Assembly (NCBI RefSeq): GCF_000003605.2
Contig: NW_003105102.1
Span: 293,089 to 337,779, forward strand
Direction of reading: 5' to 3'
DNA from: Saccoglossus kowalevskii
Taxonomy: Eukaryota > Hemichordata > Enteropneusta > Harrimaniidae
DNA: 44,691 bases
Shown: positions 22,301 through 34,355 of the stretch, piece by piece
Layout of the letters: every line of letters starts with the position of its first letter
Position numbering within the stretch: the first letter of the stretch is position 1
Made by a program: the position numbers and the translations under genes
Notes under the pieces: model-generated
Told to the model about the DNA's origin: nothing
Database searches by the model: none
What the model saw: the letters and a program-made list of their open reading frames with translations, nothing else

Positions 22301-25300
22301 TTACTACATTGTCAGTGTTGTCAGTTTCTTCTATTTGACCTTTGCATTGGTTAATTCAGCAGCTAGGCTTATTCGATAGAGTCCTCTATTCAACTTTAAT
22401 AAATATAATTTTACGTGATAAAATTACTGCATTATTTTTTTCCATTAAAAAAAAGATTTCACAATGTCGAAAATTGAAATGCTTTTATAGATTTATCGTC
22501 TTTAGTCCTATGATACTTCCGCGTATGTGCATCGACCACTAAAACAATTTGAATTAAATTTGAATATTGTTATCAATATATACAGGTGATAAAGATGTGG
22601 AAAGTCTTATTGATGACATCTTATCAATTCAGCGTGAAGCCGAGTTGGCTGGAGGAGATCGTACCATACAACTTACAGACGTCAATCTACGCCAGACTGT
22701 GTCTGATATATTCGCAGGTACGTTTAATATTAGTATTCACACAGGAAATTCGGTTATGTGAAATGCGAGTAATTAGAACTATTTGAACAAAAATAGTTCT
22801 GAGAATATTACGTAAAACAAAACTAATATCTATAAATGCAGAATGTGATTCATTACGATGTATCAGATGCACATAAAGACGTTGTGAAACAGTACTACTT
22901 GTAATAAGATGAGTTATAATAGTTATTGTGATCACAATACTTAGTAACATGATACGTCTTGACATATATAACTGCCGTAACGTGTCTTTTGTGTAAATGG
23001 TGCTCTACGGCGAGCTATTTTACTTTGTTTCTTTTTCTTTTTTCTTTTCCTTTGATACCAAACTGTTGCGTGAAAATAAAGCTTCAGTATGATTGTTCAG
23101 TTCATCATGAATACTAGCTAATATTTGGAGGGGTAGGTTTAGTGACATCTACAAACACGCGTAATAACACTGTAGCAAAATATTAAAAAACAATGTCATC
23201 CCGATTACGCGAACGATTGCAAATTCTATGCTATTTCAGGATTATGTGCTAAAATTAACAATTGTTTAAATACTATTTCATATTGTTTTATTGTTTTTTC
23301 ACCATCGTTATGTTATTATTTTATTTTGTCTTTTTATTTCACCATTGTTGTGAATTTATTTTATCAACTTTATATTATGATCTTTATATTTCAATGTTTT
23401 GTAATTATGTTGCCATTGTATCAATAGATTGTATTGTCATATTCATATTTAACAGCAAATCAAATTTTTCTATTCGCTTCTTATTTCATCTGGACACTGC
23501 ACCATGCCAAGTACCTGAACTAACAATATAACAATATAGACATGGCATATTAAACGTATCATACACAACAACATACGTTGCACGTTGTAGTACTATGGTA
23601 ATTAGTATGTTTTGGCTAACTCATATTTAGCGGGATTAGACACCACGATCAACGCGCTAAATTGGGCTGTTGCTTACCTAACGTATTACCCTGACGTGCA
23701 GTCCAAGGTACAGAGAGAAATTGATGACGTCATTGGTGATGATCGTCTGCCGCTGTTATCTGATAAGGGCAAACTACCGTACTGTGAAGCCGTTATTCAC
23801 GAGCTCTTGCGAATAAGAACAGTTGTACCATTTGCCATACCTCATACTACTACAGTGGATACGTCTGTAGGTATGTTTTGCATTATTTGTATAAATATAT
23901 ACTAAATATATATTAAAACCCCAATTTATGTACAATATAGTGGATTACCCCTGCTGAGTGTGTATTCGCCGGCAAATGCTTATTTCACGAAATTGAAATT
24001 TGCAAGTTGACAGACATTTGTTATTGCAGGTATTTTGAGATGACGAAATGCTATAATGGAAATGCATTTCTGACTTATAGTAAATCATAACCTAATGTAT
24101 TCGTCACGTATTTACGACCATGTTACACCTGAAACCTACAACCCGCACTGAAACAGTTTTATGTTGTATCTGCTAATTTGAGGCCTTCAGTATTTTCCAC
24201 TTGTAGTTTTATACTGAACATAAGTAAAACACATGCCTTGACCTTTGAATTTGTATTTGAATTGAAATCACGTCTGAAAAAAAGTAAAAAAATGGTTGCC
24301 AAGTTTGAAGGCTTTATTCGACCTTTTTCATCATGTCATGCATATGCAAATGCTTTTGCTTAATGATCGAGTTAAAGGTAGCTAAATGAGTCAAGCATTT
24401 ATGCCATTTCGAATGATGTAATCCTACTAACAGTAATTACACATTTGAATTGGTCCTACAATTGAATACAACAAATATTTCACACATATTCAAACCTTAC
24501 ATTAGAATGTCTGGTATTTTGCTTACAACAATAGACTAAACGTGGACTGTGCTATTTTTAATGACCCATTATAATACAGGTGGGTACGCAATACCAAAGG
24601 ACACATGGATTTGGTGTAACCTGTGGAATGTCCATATGAATGAGAAACATTGGGACAAACCAGAAGAGTTTCGTCCAGGTAAAGTGATTTGAACAGTTTG
24701 CTATGTTCTCTTATGTGACAGGATGCCCTTATCCATTGCAATTAAATAATTGCAATATAACACGGCCGCCGATATATCATTGGGGAAAGACTGAAGACAC
24801 GCGAGTGAAATTTGAATCACAAGTATCTGCCCATTCTCCCACGTCATTGCGTATATTATGGTAGGTAGAAAATGGAACATTATTTTAGAGACAAAAACAT
24901 GTCTTGTGTCCCCGTTTCAACAACATCACAGAAATCATTTGTATTTATGATGTCAAAAAATCGCAGATTTTACCATCGGAGGAGCCAAATACCAATACGT
25001 TATAATTCAAACATTAGTGCATTCTATTTGTGTGTTTTATTTTCAGAAAGATTCTTAGATTCCGATAGAGCGATGCTTCCTAAACTAGATGGTTACATGC
25101 CCTTTTCAGGTGGACGCCGAGTGTGTATGGGAGAAGCATTGGCAAAGAATGAACTGTTTCTCCTTTTTATAAGTATATTTCAACAGTACACGTTCAAGGT
25201 GCCAGCTGGCGGCAAGAAGCCGTGTTTAGAGCCGCATTGCGTCGCGCAGATCATAAGATGTTGTCCCTATGAAGTCATTGCCATTGGTAGAAGCAAATGA
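19350..25300 (+). CDS. Cytochrome P450 (CYP2 clan), gene 2, complete
   Basis: Nine coding exons: 19350-19515, 20293-20466, 21167-21263, 21497-21658, 22005-22213, 22586-22717, 23631-23870, 24580-24678, 25047-25300. They match gene 1 exon for exon in length and phase, giving 510 residues. It has the same N-terminal anchor and PPGP hinge, then WKLQR in exon 3, I-helix AGLDTT (the canonical acid-alcohol pair), ExxR as ELLR, RPERF across the exon 8/9 junction and heme loop FSGGRRVCMG with Cys453. It is expected to be an ER-anchored mono-oxygenase of unknown substrate. It is a tandem paralogue of gene 1 in the same orientation, with a relic copy between them. The ATG at 19350 matches the gene 1 start. 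Divergence from gene 1 is uneven: exon 2 is nearly identical, exon 9 differs widely. Confidence 0.95.
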
Positions 25301-25669
25301 ACATTTTAATTATCATACATTTAAAAAAATCTACAGTATGTAAACTTGAGTCACTAGATTTCACATTCTACTAATTTTGAGTATATTTATGATTATCACA
25401 AGACGTTTAAAATATTTCCGAATTTTTATACATTTGATCAGAAAAAAACATTTCAAGAGAGTGGCCCCTAAACTACATGTTTGAACCTTTGTTTGAACAG
25501 CATGAATTAAATCGAGCACAGGCTCAGTGCTATGTCTATGACACGATTTCCGTGTGCTAATCAGTATAACGCTGACGTGCAAGATGGAACTACAACAGTC
25601 GTTTTTATCTGATGTAGTAAAATGCGGCTACCCAGTCTAGTACTTTACTTATACTATCTGAGCGAATGA

Positions 25670-26400
25670 ATGAATGGTCTCCTATGGACTAAGGGACCTG
25701 ACCTTTCATGTAATTTGTTATAAACGCTCATATCAAAATATTGGAAATTATTTTAATGTGACGTAATATCCATGCAAAATTCGCAGTTGTAAGTATAAGA
25801 TATTTATTTCTATTATAACAATATGTTTTGTTTGCAAAAAGAAAACTAGCTTTAAATAACTGTAATTGTAAATGACTGATAAGAACATAACATTCAATTT
25901 AGGAAATTTCAGACCTCTTTAAACTTTAATCTTAAATATGAAACGGTGGTCGAAATTAACACATTGATCTAATGTTTTTGATTGTTATGTCTGTTTCTAA
26001 TAAAAATATGTGTGATTATTCAGGAATGTTCAAACTTGTTGGCTTTTTTTATACTGTTGCTTATATATTGGTTGTTGTATGTTTTATACTAAATACAACA
26101 ACAGTATTCATTGAAGATATCTGGACTAGAGGTTTCTTGCAAATAGGAAGATAACGATAACCAGCACTTGATGCGATATAAAGAGTTCAGAGGCCAAAAC
26201 AAACAAATAAACTGGCGAGGCTAATTAAATTTGCTGTTGCTTTCTTCTAAGAGAAAAGATACACAAATGTATAAGTTAGATGTCGCAACTCTGTTCCAGA
26301 AATTCATGCTGTGTTTATGCTAGATTTGAAGTATGTGTTATCAAGTCCAATAAATGACGTGCTGTTTTGATTTGTTTACCAATAAGTCAACACATTTAGA
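25670..26400. repeat. Duplicated 3'-flank block, copy beside gene 2
   Basis: Partner of 14390-15060. It starts about 370 bases after the gene 2 stop, against about 1.8 kb after the gene 1 stop, so extra sequence was gained near gene 1 or lost near gene 2. Non-coding. Confidence 0.6.
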
Positions 26401-27378
26401 TAACAAAACATTGTGTTAAAAATATTTTACTGTAGAATTCAATTCTGAAATACCATCACAAACAATTTGATACGGAATATAACACATGCAATAGTTTCAT
26501 ATGGTGTTTCGATCAAAAACAACGATGAAAGGACTATGTGAGACTCACTGAATTGATTCCACATTCCTGAGTTAATTGTGTAAGTTCAAATAGAACAAAA
26601 AGTGACCTGTGTGTTGTAGACCACACCTAAATAGCATGAACTTGTAATAATGTTATATTCTTGATATTGAGTGGCAAACCTTGCATACATCTCGAAAACA
26701 TCATTAATATATCACATGAAAGTATTGTATAGTAGAACGCTAGACCTGCTTTTCAATTATACAACATTTTGGAATTAAAATTTTTGGAATATCGGTCTTA
26801 TGAACTCTTGTGATATCTGGAATGTCTAAGATTTGAAATGAAAAAGTATTTTATTCGCACCATGCACAAATACAATACAAATCATGGCAGTGTAAGTATA
26901 AACATTATTTAATTATTCATGTGAATGGAAATAACAATAATATATTAAATGTATGTTCACAAAGTCGTCATTATTACCTCGTATGGTGCGTCTTGTTTCC
27001 TTGCAGGTGCTACATTATGTCTCGACTTTGGATTTGTTATATTTTGTTTAGTGCTTTTGTCAAATTGTGGTAATTCTGATTATTAGAATTGGTCGACCTA
27101 ATTTCATGGTGTTTTATATAAACTTTCCAATCAAATAAAAGTTGCCATATGACATAATAATCAAAAAGTATTATAATATTGAATATTATTCCTAAAACAA
27201 AGCACAATGAATACAATGAACTGGGGTATTAATTGTCAAATTAGTTACTAAATGCAATATACCAATATGGCTAATGCTAGACCAAATGGCATCATTGGAA
27301 AACCAAATGATTTGCATTTTCAATGACAGTTTGAGCCATATTACGATATTGGCTACACTTCTCTGAGTTGAAGTCCAT
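26401..27378. other. Gene-free spacer
   Basis: AT-rich sequence between the duplicated 3' flank of gene 2 and inverted repeat arm A. No coding exon, RNA gene or repeat is recognisable. Confidence 0.45.
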
Positions 27379-28196
27379 AAGTCAGAAATTTTGTTTAAGA
27401 GTGAGAGAGTACTGTGGGAACAGAATGCAGAGTAAACGGTCAACGAGGGTTGGGTCGAAGACAGAGTGGACGACAGATCGGTTCAGTACGGCTCACTACT
27501 CTGCGTTGATGTACAATTGTGCCTCAGAACGTGCAACTCTGCGTTTGTGTTTTATTATAAATGATATAAACGACATGCAGTGACTTGTGTAAATATTGTT
27601 GAGAAGTTAAAATATCACCTTTGCGATTCCCAGAAGACACCTTCAAAGCCAAGCAACAGACCATAAATTCAACCACATCCATCCATCCAACCAACCATCC
27701 CAAACCGTAAGCCCGCCTGACCAAAATGCATTACTCCATTAATTAAAAAAATATTTTTTAAGTTTTCTCTGTTTTCGTCAAAACCACAGTCACAATAAAT
27801 ATAATAAATAGCCATACTGTACACGAATATGCCGTACCAAGGTTTCCATGAAACGTTCGGCGTGATAAATACATAAATGTAATTAGCAATCATACTAGGA
27901 TAAAAATTTACTGATACACCGAGTTTCATAATAATATATTTGTCTTGCTAGTGTATTTGTGTACTTCAAGAATTATAAGAGAGACTGATTATTATCTCTC
28001 GTCCATAACTGTGGAAGTGAACACAATTTACTGTGAAGGCGATTTGTGCTTTATGACAGTTGGGTATGGAAAAATCGAATTAATTGTATCGATTAATATT
28101 TAAAAAATATTTTCATCAGAAACCTACACTACATGAGATGCCTGTAAATTATTTCCAGTGAATCCTGTGTTTAATGTATTTCTCCTACCTGGATAG

Positions 28197-28885
28197 GTAA
28201 AAAGATTCTATGGTTTTGTCATATTACCTCAAAGCCTGCAAAGAGGAATGTGCATAGAATCATGGGAAGAAACGGTGATTGGCAGGTCATACTTGTTTTC
28301 AACTCTAGAAAGACAGTTGGAATCTACCAGGTGTGCTTGTGATTTACATAAAAGGGGCGTTTACAACTTTGGAAGGAAAATTGGAATCTACCAGATGTGC
28401 TGTTATTTGAATAACAAAGGACGTTTATGAGTTGCCTGAGCTGTTAGCAAGATGACATTCTGATTGCCTCATGTGGAAACCCAAGTGGTGTCACTGAATC
28501 ATGTCTATAAATTGAACAGACTGAGGACAGTTGGGTCCATCATTTCAACGTTGTATCCTGTGTCTGCTGCTACGATATTGTGAATCAAGTGATACATCAA
28601 GTTATGTTGCAGAAGCAATTGACTATCGTCCATTTCTACGTCCTGGAACTGTGAGTTATCACCAATGCACACTTCCTTAAGCAATTCCATATTTTAGTGA
28701 CTTTTTCATTATATTTTCGGTGCTTTATTTCTTGTAATTATTTTGAGAGGTATTAAAGCCAGGAGCTTTAACTCGATATTTTGGTGTATGTTTATTTCAT
28801 TTCCAGTACTATAGTCTTGTCTAACTCATTTTAGCAGTGAAAGAACCCCCTCTCGAGATAGTTTTATCACTTTTAATGTGCCAGA
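28197..28885. mobile_element. Insertion within arm A
   Basis: This ~0.69 kb is missing from the otherwise collinear arm B. GATAG occurs at 28192-28196 and again at 28857-28861, a possible 5-base target duplication, although the right-hand junction is blurred by about 25 bases. It includes a 63-base tandem duplication. No open frame with known motifs and no terminal inverted repeats were recognised, so its class is open. Confidence 0.45.
28315..28437. repeat. Two-copy 63-bp tandem duplication
   Basis: Two units start at about 28317 and 28380. Both open with TTGGAATCTACCAG(G/A)TGTGCT and both contain a GG(C/A)CGTTTA core. They are about three-quarters identical by eye. Confidence 0.65.
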
Positions 28886-29374
28886 TGCACTATATCACTC
28901 GAGCAACATATTCCATGATACATATAATAATTTGTATTTCCGTTTCTGCAGTTGTCAGACATTTATAAATAATTTGGTTGGCAAAACCATTAGTATTTTT
29001 CGTTTCCTATATATTTTTAGGTAAAACAATTTTTACAGTGACAGTGCGTAACTTGTAGTGCTTACTTGTTTCACTAATTCTAAATAATGTACTATTATAA
29101 GCAGTTGAATTTAATACTGAAAATACTAATAATTAAGTACTAAATAGAAATTTTCAGTTTTACAATAAAAACAAATTTTAGGTGAAAGCAGTTGACGATA
29201 TAAACGATAGCAATATTTTACTTTAACACTGCAGCTGGTGCCGAGATATCCCATAATTCTTGTTAAAAAGTAGCAGCAACGTTAATGCATATCACAACAT
29301 GTTTTGAAACACGTTGTTCCTGGTATGAATATAATCAAACTATTCATCAACAAGAATTTATATTAATTCGCTTC

Positions 29375-29611
29375 CTTTAATGGCAACAACTTTATACGAA
29401 GCGCATCGCATAACCAAACCAACTCAGTGTCCCTTTAAACACGACTTTTTTCTTCCAGGTGGTACCTTAAATACGTAGTTTTGAAACAAAAACGTGAAAA
29501 TGAGAAACCATTTATTTTTTGCAAATGCTTCTCCCATACACACTCGGTATACAGCTGAAAAAGGCATGAAACTGGATGAGACAGATGCTCTATCTGCATC
29601 CAAGAACCGTT
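29375..29611 (-). pseudogene. Orphan antisense P450 exon 9
   Basis: Read on the minus strand from 29611, after a preserved acceptor (TTTTCAG), this aligns with exon 9: ERFLDAD first, then FMPFSAVYRVCMGEAFAK. In the heme loop the conserved Gly is Val and the following Arg-position residue is Tyr, so FxxGxRxCxG is broken although the Cys remains. The KVP...KKSCLK segment appears in a shifted frame and is cut by a stop. No exon 8 is found upstream on this strand. It looks closest to exon 9 of the minus-strand gene at 36011-36264 and is clearly dead. Confidence 0.85.
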
Positions 29612-30109
29612 CTGAAAATAAACTAGAACGATACTGTTTACAATTTTATATTTGTTTACATATATTCCGGATATTTATGATCGGGGTAAACATATTTAAA
29701 CAATTATTTTCACCTGATATCATTTCATCATGTATACCATAGGGTTCATATATCTTTCTGTGACTGATTTGACTATGTAGTGTTGTGTACTTGTCAGTTA
29801 TTTTCACCGTGTATAAAGTTTTGTTGGTTCGTTGCTGTTTTTTTATTTAATTACTTCCGTTTCAGTCGACTTAGAATTGAATTTGTTTGAAAGTGAAGTT
29901 TGCAAGTAAAAGTGCAGTCTGCCTTGTTTTGGCGATTATTGGCAGTCATTTTTTGTTCCTGAACTTTTGGACTAAAAACCATGGAGGGAACGTTACTATA
30001 ACCTCGACACCAATCAGGCCGCTAGCTACCGTTGGTGTTCACTCATACGTACTTTAACCAACAATTATAACGCTATTCTGATTTAGCTAACAGGCATACT
30101 AAACAACTC

Positions 30110-32730
30110 ACATATATGGAGATATTTTTACAATCAAGATTCATTTGGCATTCACTCTGGCATTGTAATCCAATCACGCCGCCAATAGACCAGTTACAGA
30201 TGTACTTATTCATCCGTGGTGCAGAATATAGTTGCACGTATTCAACAGTAATAAAGAGTCTGACTGAAACTGACGTTAACTGGTGTGTATTATTGACCAG
30301 CTAATATGGTCTGCATAAGAGGTTATACGCAACGGATGTGAGCAAATATATAATTTATTCATACCTCCAACGGGTCAGATCCTGACAGAAATGGTTTTAG
30401 AAAATGTTTGCACCGAAGAGAGTAATTGTTCACAGCTAAAACATCTTTAATTCCATGTGTTTGGGGAAGAAGTAAGTCAATGTTACTATTACTACTACCG
30501 ATGAATCTCTTTATTGTGGTGTAGTGGTTTATAATAATCATTAAACATGTCAACCAAGTCATAAACAATCTTCTGAATGTCACAAAGTTTTCATTGGTGC
30601 AATTCTGCTTCGTGTGCGACTTGGAATCATTCGATTATATTGAAATCAACAAACTCACTGTTGTAACATAACCAGTCAACAAATACGAGGTTGACCTAAA
30701 TAGGGGGCGGTCCCCTCAATTGGCATAGATATGTTATAATTGCTATAAAATTCGCACTCAGTGGATATGTTATAATTGCTATTTCATACGTTTGATAACA
30801 GATTCGTAAATGACGATCCTGAATTTCTAAAGATTCTCGAAGTTCTGAATAACCTGGATCAAGTTTTAGAATATATTCGTCGCTGACTTTGTTCCAATAT
30901 TTCGTTACATACCTACTCCTGGTGTCAACAGATTAAAGAAAGTTCTTAAGGAGTCGTCCAACTTAATTCAAAATCAGGTCAATGAATGTAAAGGCAAATT
31001 TGAATCAGTTAAAAAATCTAATATTTTCTCAAATGGGTCAGTACCTTATGAGGTGAAGTCCAAGTCACCATTTTGTTAGGTGAAGGACGTATCATATTTA
31101 ATCTGACATTAGTTATTGTGAGAGCAAACGCGTTTCATGTTATGACAACTCGATTTTGAGAGATAATACTCTAATTAACGAGCTGGGGCAATAATACACA
31201 TCTAGTTGCAAATTAATTTGAGTCCAGTTGAAAGTAATATCAACTTGGGAATATTGGTAAAGACGCATTGATGTCCCATTTCCATACAACTGATCCAAAA
31301 GTTTCTGATCGTTTTAAATGTTAGAAGTAAATTAATTAATTAATTAGAAAACTTGTAATGAAGTGTGGTAACCTATGTTTTCCGTTCAATTGAATAATTA
31401 GGCGTTTCTGCAATTGTTGCCAGACACGCATCGCGTCGCCGCTGTGCGGCCAACCAAGAAAGGAATCAAACAAATTCTGGAAGGTCGCAAAATAAAAATC
31501 CTGTACAATTTAATGACATCTACACTCTGACTAAAAGAGAGTGACAGTGGGTTTTTAGTGTATGGAAAGCTGCAGGAAACGACAGTTTATTGATTTCTTT
31601 AAGAAAACAAAAACCTGATAGGCTTCAGCAGGGGCACATAACTCCGGTATCGTTGACGTTGTATTTAGTACGTGCTGTACGACTACGAATTATGAAGGCG
31701 GCTAATTTGCATAAATCATTACCTGAACACAAAACTTATTTCCATATTGCATTTCTTAATTTATTTTCTCCGAATTGTTTGACGGGAACTATGTATTATT
31801 ATACGAATACTTATTCGTAAATTATTGTTTTCCGACGAATTTGCATACAATATTCAATATTCTCAGGTAATATTTCTAGTTTCATGAATTGTGTGTGCAT
31901 TGCCGACAATTGACGTGATTCAACAAAATGCATGTAAAGTTGTGAAAAATGTTGCCACTAGCATTTTCAGTTCAAAGTTTTAATTTTGTTTGTCATTCAT
32001 ATTTGTTAATTCTTTCAATTTCATACTGATTTTGCTGACTGTAAAATATAACCCTTGACTCCAGATAGGGTATAACTGTTCTACTACTAAAAAATCATAT
32101 TGTTACTATATACTAATAATAATGACGGGAAAAGTCTCATCGATGACCTCTTTACAAATTACAAGTTGGCTGGAGAAGACCTTGTCGAGCAACTTACAGA
32201 CGTCAATCTACGTCAGACTCTTGCCGATCTAGTTGGAGGTACGTTTCGTTTCAATATTGACGAAACGTTACAAATCTAACAACTTCAATTTCAATTCAAT
32301 TGTTTACTAACTGTGTTTTTCATTTCTGAACTATTCAGCGTTTAACAGAAATATAACTAAATCAGTGTTAGTTAAATATAGATCACAGTCTTGTATATAT
32401 TGATTATATAACGATATGCCAGACCCATTCACAGAAGGGTGTGTTTCTCGTAATTCGTTTACTCTGAAACTAGGAGAGTTTTATAGTTTATAATTTACAA
32501 TATATTCTACATTTCTAATTAATTGCATTTTAGCGGGTCTAGATACTACGATGTCTTCAATAAATTGGGATGTTATTTTCCTGACGTACTACCCGGATGT
32601 GCAGTTCAAAGTATAAAATGAAATTGATGACGTCAATGGTGATGGTCGATGTGATGTTATCTGATAAGGGTAAATTCGTGAACTTCTGCGAATGGGACCG
32701 GTGGTACGCCATGCTACTACAGTCTGTGGG
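30110..32730 (+). pseudogene. Decayed P450 pseudogene (parts of exons 2, 4, 5, 6, 7)
   Basis: Fragments in gene order: exon 2 core (GDIFTIKI) near 30116-30145; exon 4 tail with its donor near 30440-30475; exon 5 at 30802-31012 after a preserved CAG acceptor; exon 6 about 32125-32238 with donor GTACGT; exon 7 at 32534-32727. Damage includes a frameshift and stop in exon 5, loss of its donor, a 9-base in-frame deletion in exon 6, and a stop, frameshift and loss of the ExxR region in exon 7. The I-helix start AGLDTT is intact. Exons 1, 3, 8 and 9 were not found. It lies between the two inverted repeat arms. Confidence 0.9.
30728..30782. repeat. 19-bp direct repeat, 36-bp period
   Basis: The same 19 bases occur at 30728-30746 and 30764-30782 without mismatch, directly upstream of pseudogene exon 5. 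A short replication slip is the simplest reading. Confidence 0.8.
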
Positions 32731-33013
32731 TAGGTGTGTGTTGTTCACAAAAGAAATGAACTAAATAAAATATTGTAACACAATTGTAGGGACATTCGAC
32801 GCATGAACAAATCTCGTGTCCTTTTCACTCTTGAAAGATGTTGTGCTATTCCCGTATATATCGATTAAACAACACAACGTATAGGATATCTGAAGTATTC
32901 CAATCTTCGAATACACTTATATACATTTCACGTAAATAACATATTTTGAAATAAATAAATAAATAAATATTATTTAAAATGAAAATATCAGCCGGAAAAC
33001 AGTCACACTTAAA

Positions 33014-34355
33014 TTATTACTGTCAACTGCTTTCACCTACATATTTTTGTTATTGCAAACTGAAAATTTCTATTTAGTATTTAATTATTAGTATTTTTTA
33101 GTAAATTATCATAGTACATTATTTAGAATTATTGAAACTATTATGCACTACGAATTACGCACTGTCACTGTAAGAGTGGTTTTACCAAAAAAATATATAA
33201 GAAACGTAAAATACTAGTGGTTTTGCCAAATTATTTTATATTATTTCTAAATGTATGACAACTGCAGAAACGGAAATACAAACTATTATATGTATCATGG
33301 AATTCGTTGAGCGATAGAAAGTTGCCTAAGTGATATGGTGCATATACGCATCCAGGCAGGAGAAAGACATTAAATACAGTATTCACACAAATTTACAGAA
33401 TCTCATGTGGTGTAGATTTCTGATGAAAATTTTTCTTTAATATTAATAACTACAATTAACTTGATTTTCCATACCCGACTGTCATAAGAAACAAGTTTTA
33501 TAATAGAATAAATTACAGTTCACTTTCACAGTTATTGACGAGCGCGCATAATCAGTCGCTCTTGTATTCTTAAAGTACACATAAACTTTTCCGGTTTTAC
33601 TCAAATACACTAGCAAGACAAATATATTATTATGAAACTTGGTTTATCAGTTAATTGTTATCCTAGTATGATTGCTAATTACATTAATGTATTTATCACG
33701 CCGAACGTTTCATGGAAACCTTGGTACGGCATATTAGTGTACAGTATGGCTATTTATTATATTTTATTGTGACTGTGGTTTTGACGAAAACAGAGAAAAC
33801 TCAAATACAATTTATAACTAATGGAATGATGCATTTATATTTCGGATATTTATATTCTATCCGCCATTCATATATAACAGTCTCAAGTGAAAATATTAAT
33901 AAATAACATTCAAAATAAATAAACACTGTGACACAGAAAGACAAATGTTTATGGATCTGTCATCGGGTTCTCGCGCGCGTTTCTTGCTCTTCTATAGGAT
34001 TTAGGTTGGTTGGCTAGATGGATGGATGTAGTTCGTCGTCTGGGGGAAATAAGTGACGCTGTCTGAGTTAAATTTGGGGTATGTTGCTTGGCTTTGAGAG
34101 TACCTTCCGGGAATCGCATAGGTGATATTTTAACTGCTAAACAATATTTACTCAATTTACTGCATGTCGTTTTCATCATTTATAATATAACACACACCCA
34201 TAGTTGCACGTTCCGAGGCCTAATTGTACGTCAACGCAGAGTGTTGAGCCGTACTGAACCGATCTGTTGTCCTCGACCCAACTCTCTCTTTGACGTGTAC
34301 TCTGCATTCTGTCTCTACTGTACTCTCATACTCTGACACTAACTTTCTGACTTGA
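33014..34355 (-). repeat. Large inverted repeat, arm B (uninterrupted)
   Basis: Reverse-complement partner of arm A, collinear over about 1.34 kb. It shows that the 28197-28885 segment was gained in arm A. Its inner end falls about 280 bases after the last recognisable exon of the plus-strand P450 pseudogene, its outer end about 1.66 kb beyond the stop of the minus-strand P450 gene. A short run of AATA units lies just inside the inner end at 32949-32970. Confidence 0.75.

Larger units (their letters stand above)
27379..29202 (+). repeat. Large inverted repeat, arm A (interrupted)
   Basis: Bases 27379-28196 and about 28886-29202 align, in reverse complement, with 34355-33014. By eye roughly four bases in five match. 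The best block is around 27795-27930, with only a few differences in about 130 bases. The arm is split by about 0.69 kb absent from arm B. It is non-coding as far as I can tell. It may be a dispersed element present twice or part of an inverted duplication that includes P450 sequence. Confidence 0.75.

Noticed and set aside
23262-23531. 89-codon hydrophobic open frame in gene 2 intron 6
   Set aside because: T-rich intronic sequence gives runs of Phe, Leu and Ile by composition alone; no start context, motif or paralogous counterpart.
27669-27929. 86-codon minus-strand frame partly shared with arm B (33633-33770)
   Set aside because: The two arms match at the DNA level, but substitutions are not biased to silent sites and the arm B frame stops early, so a conserved protein is not supported.
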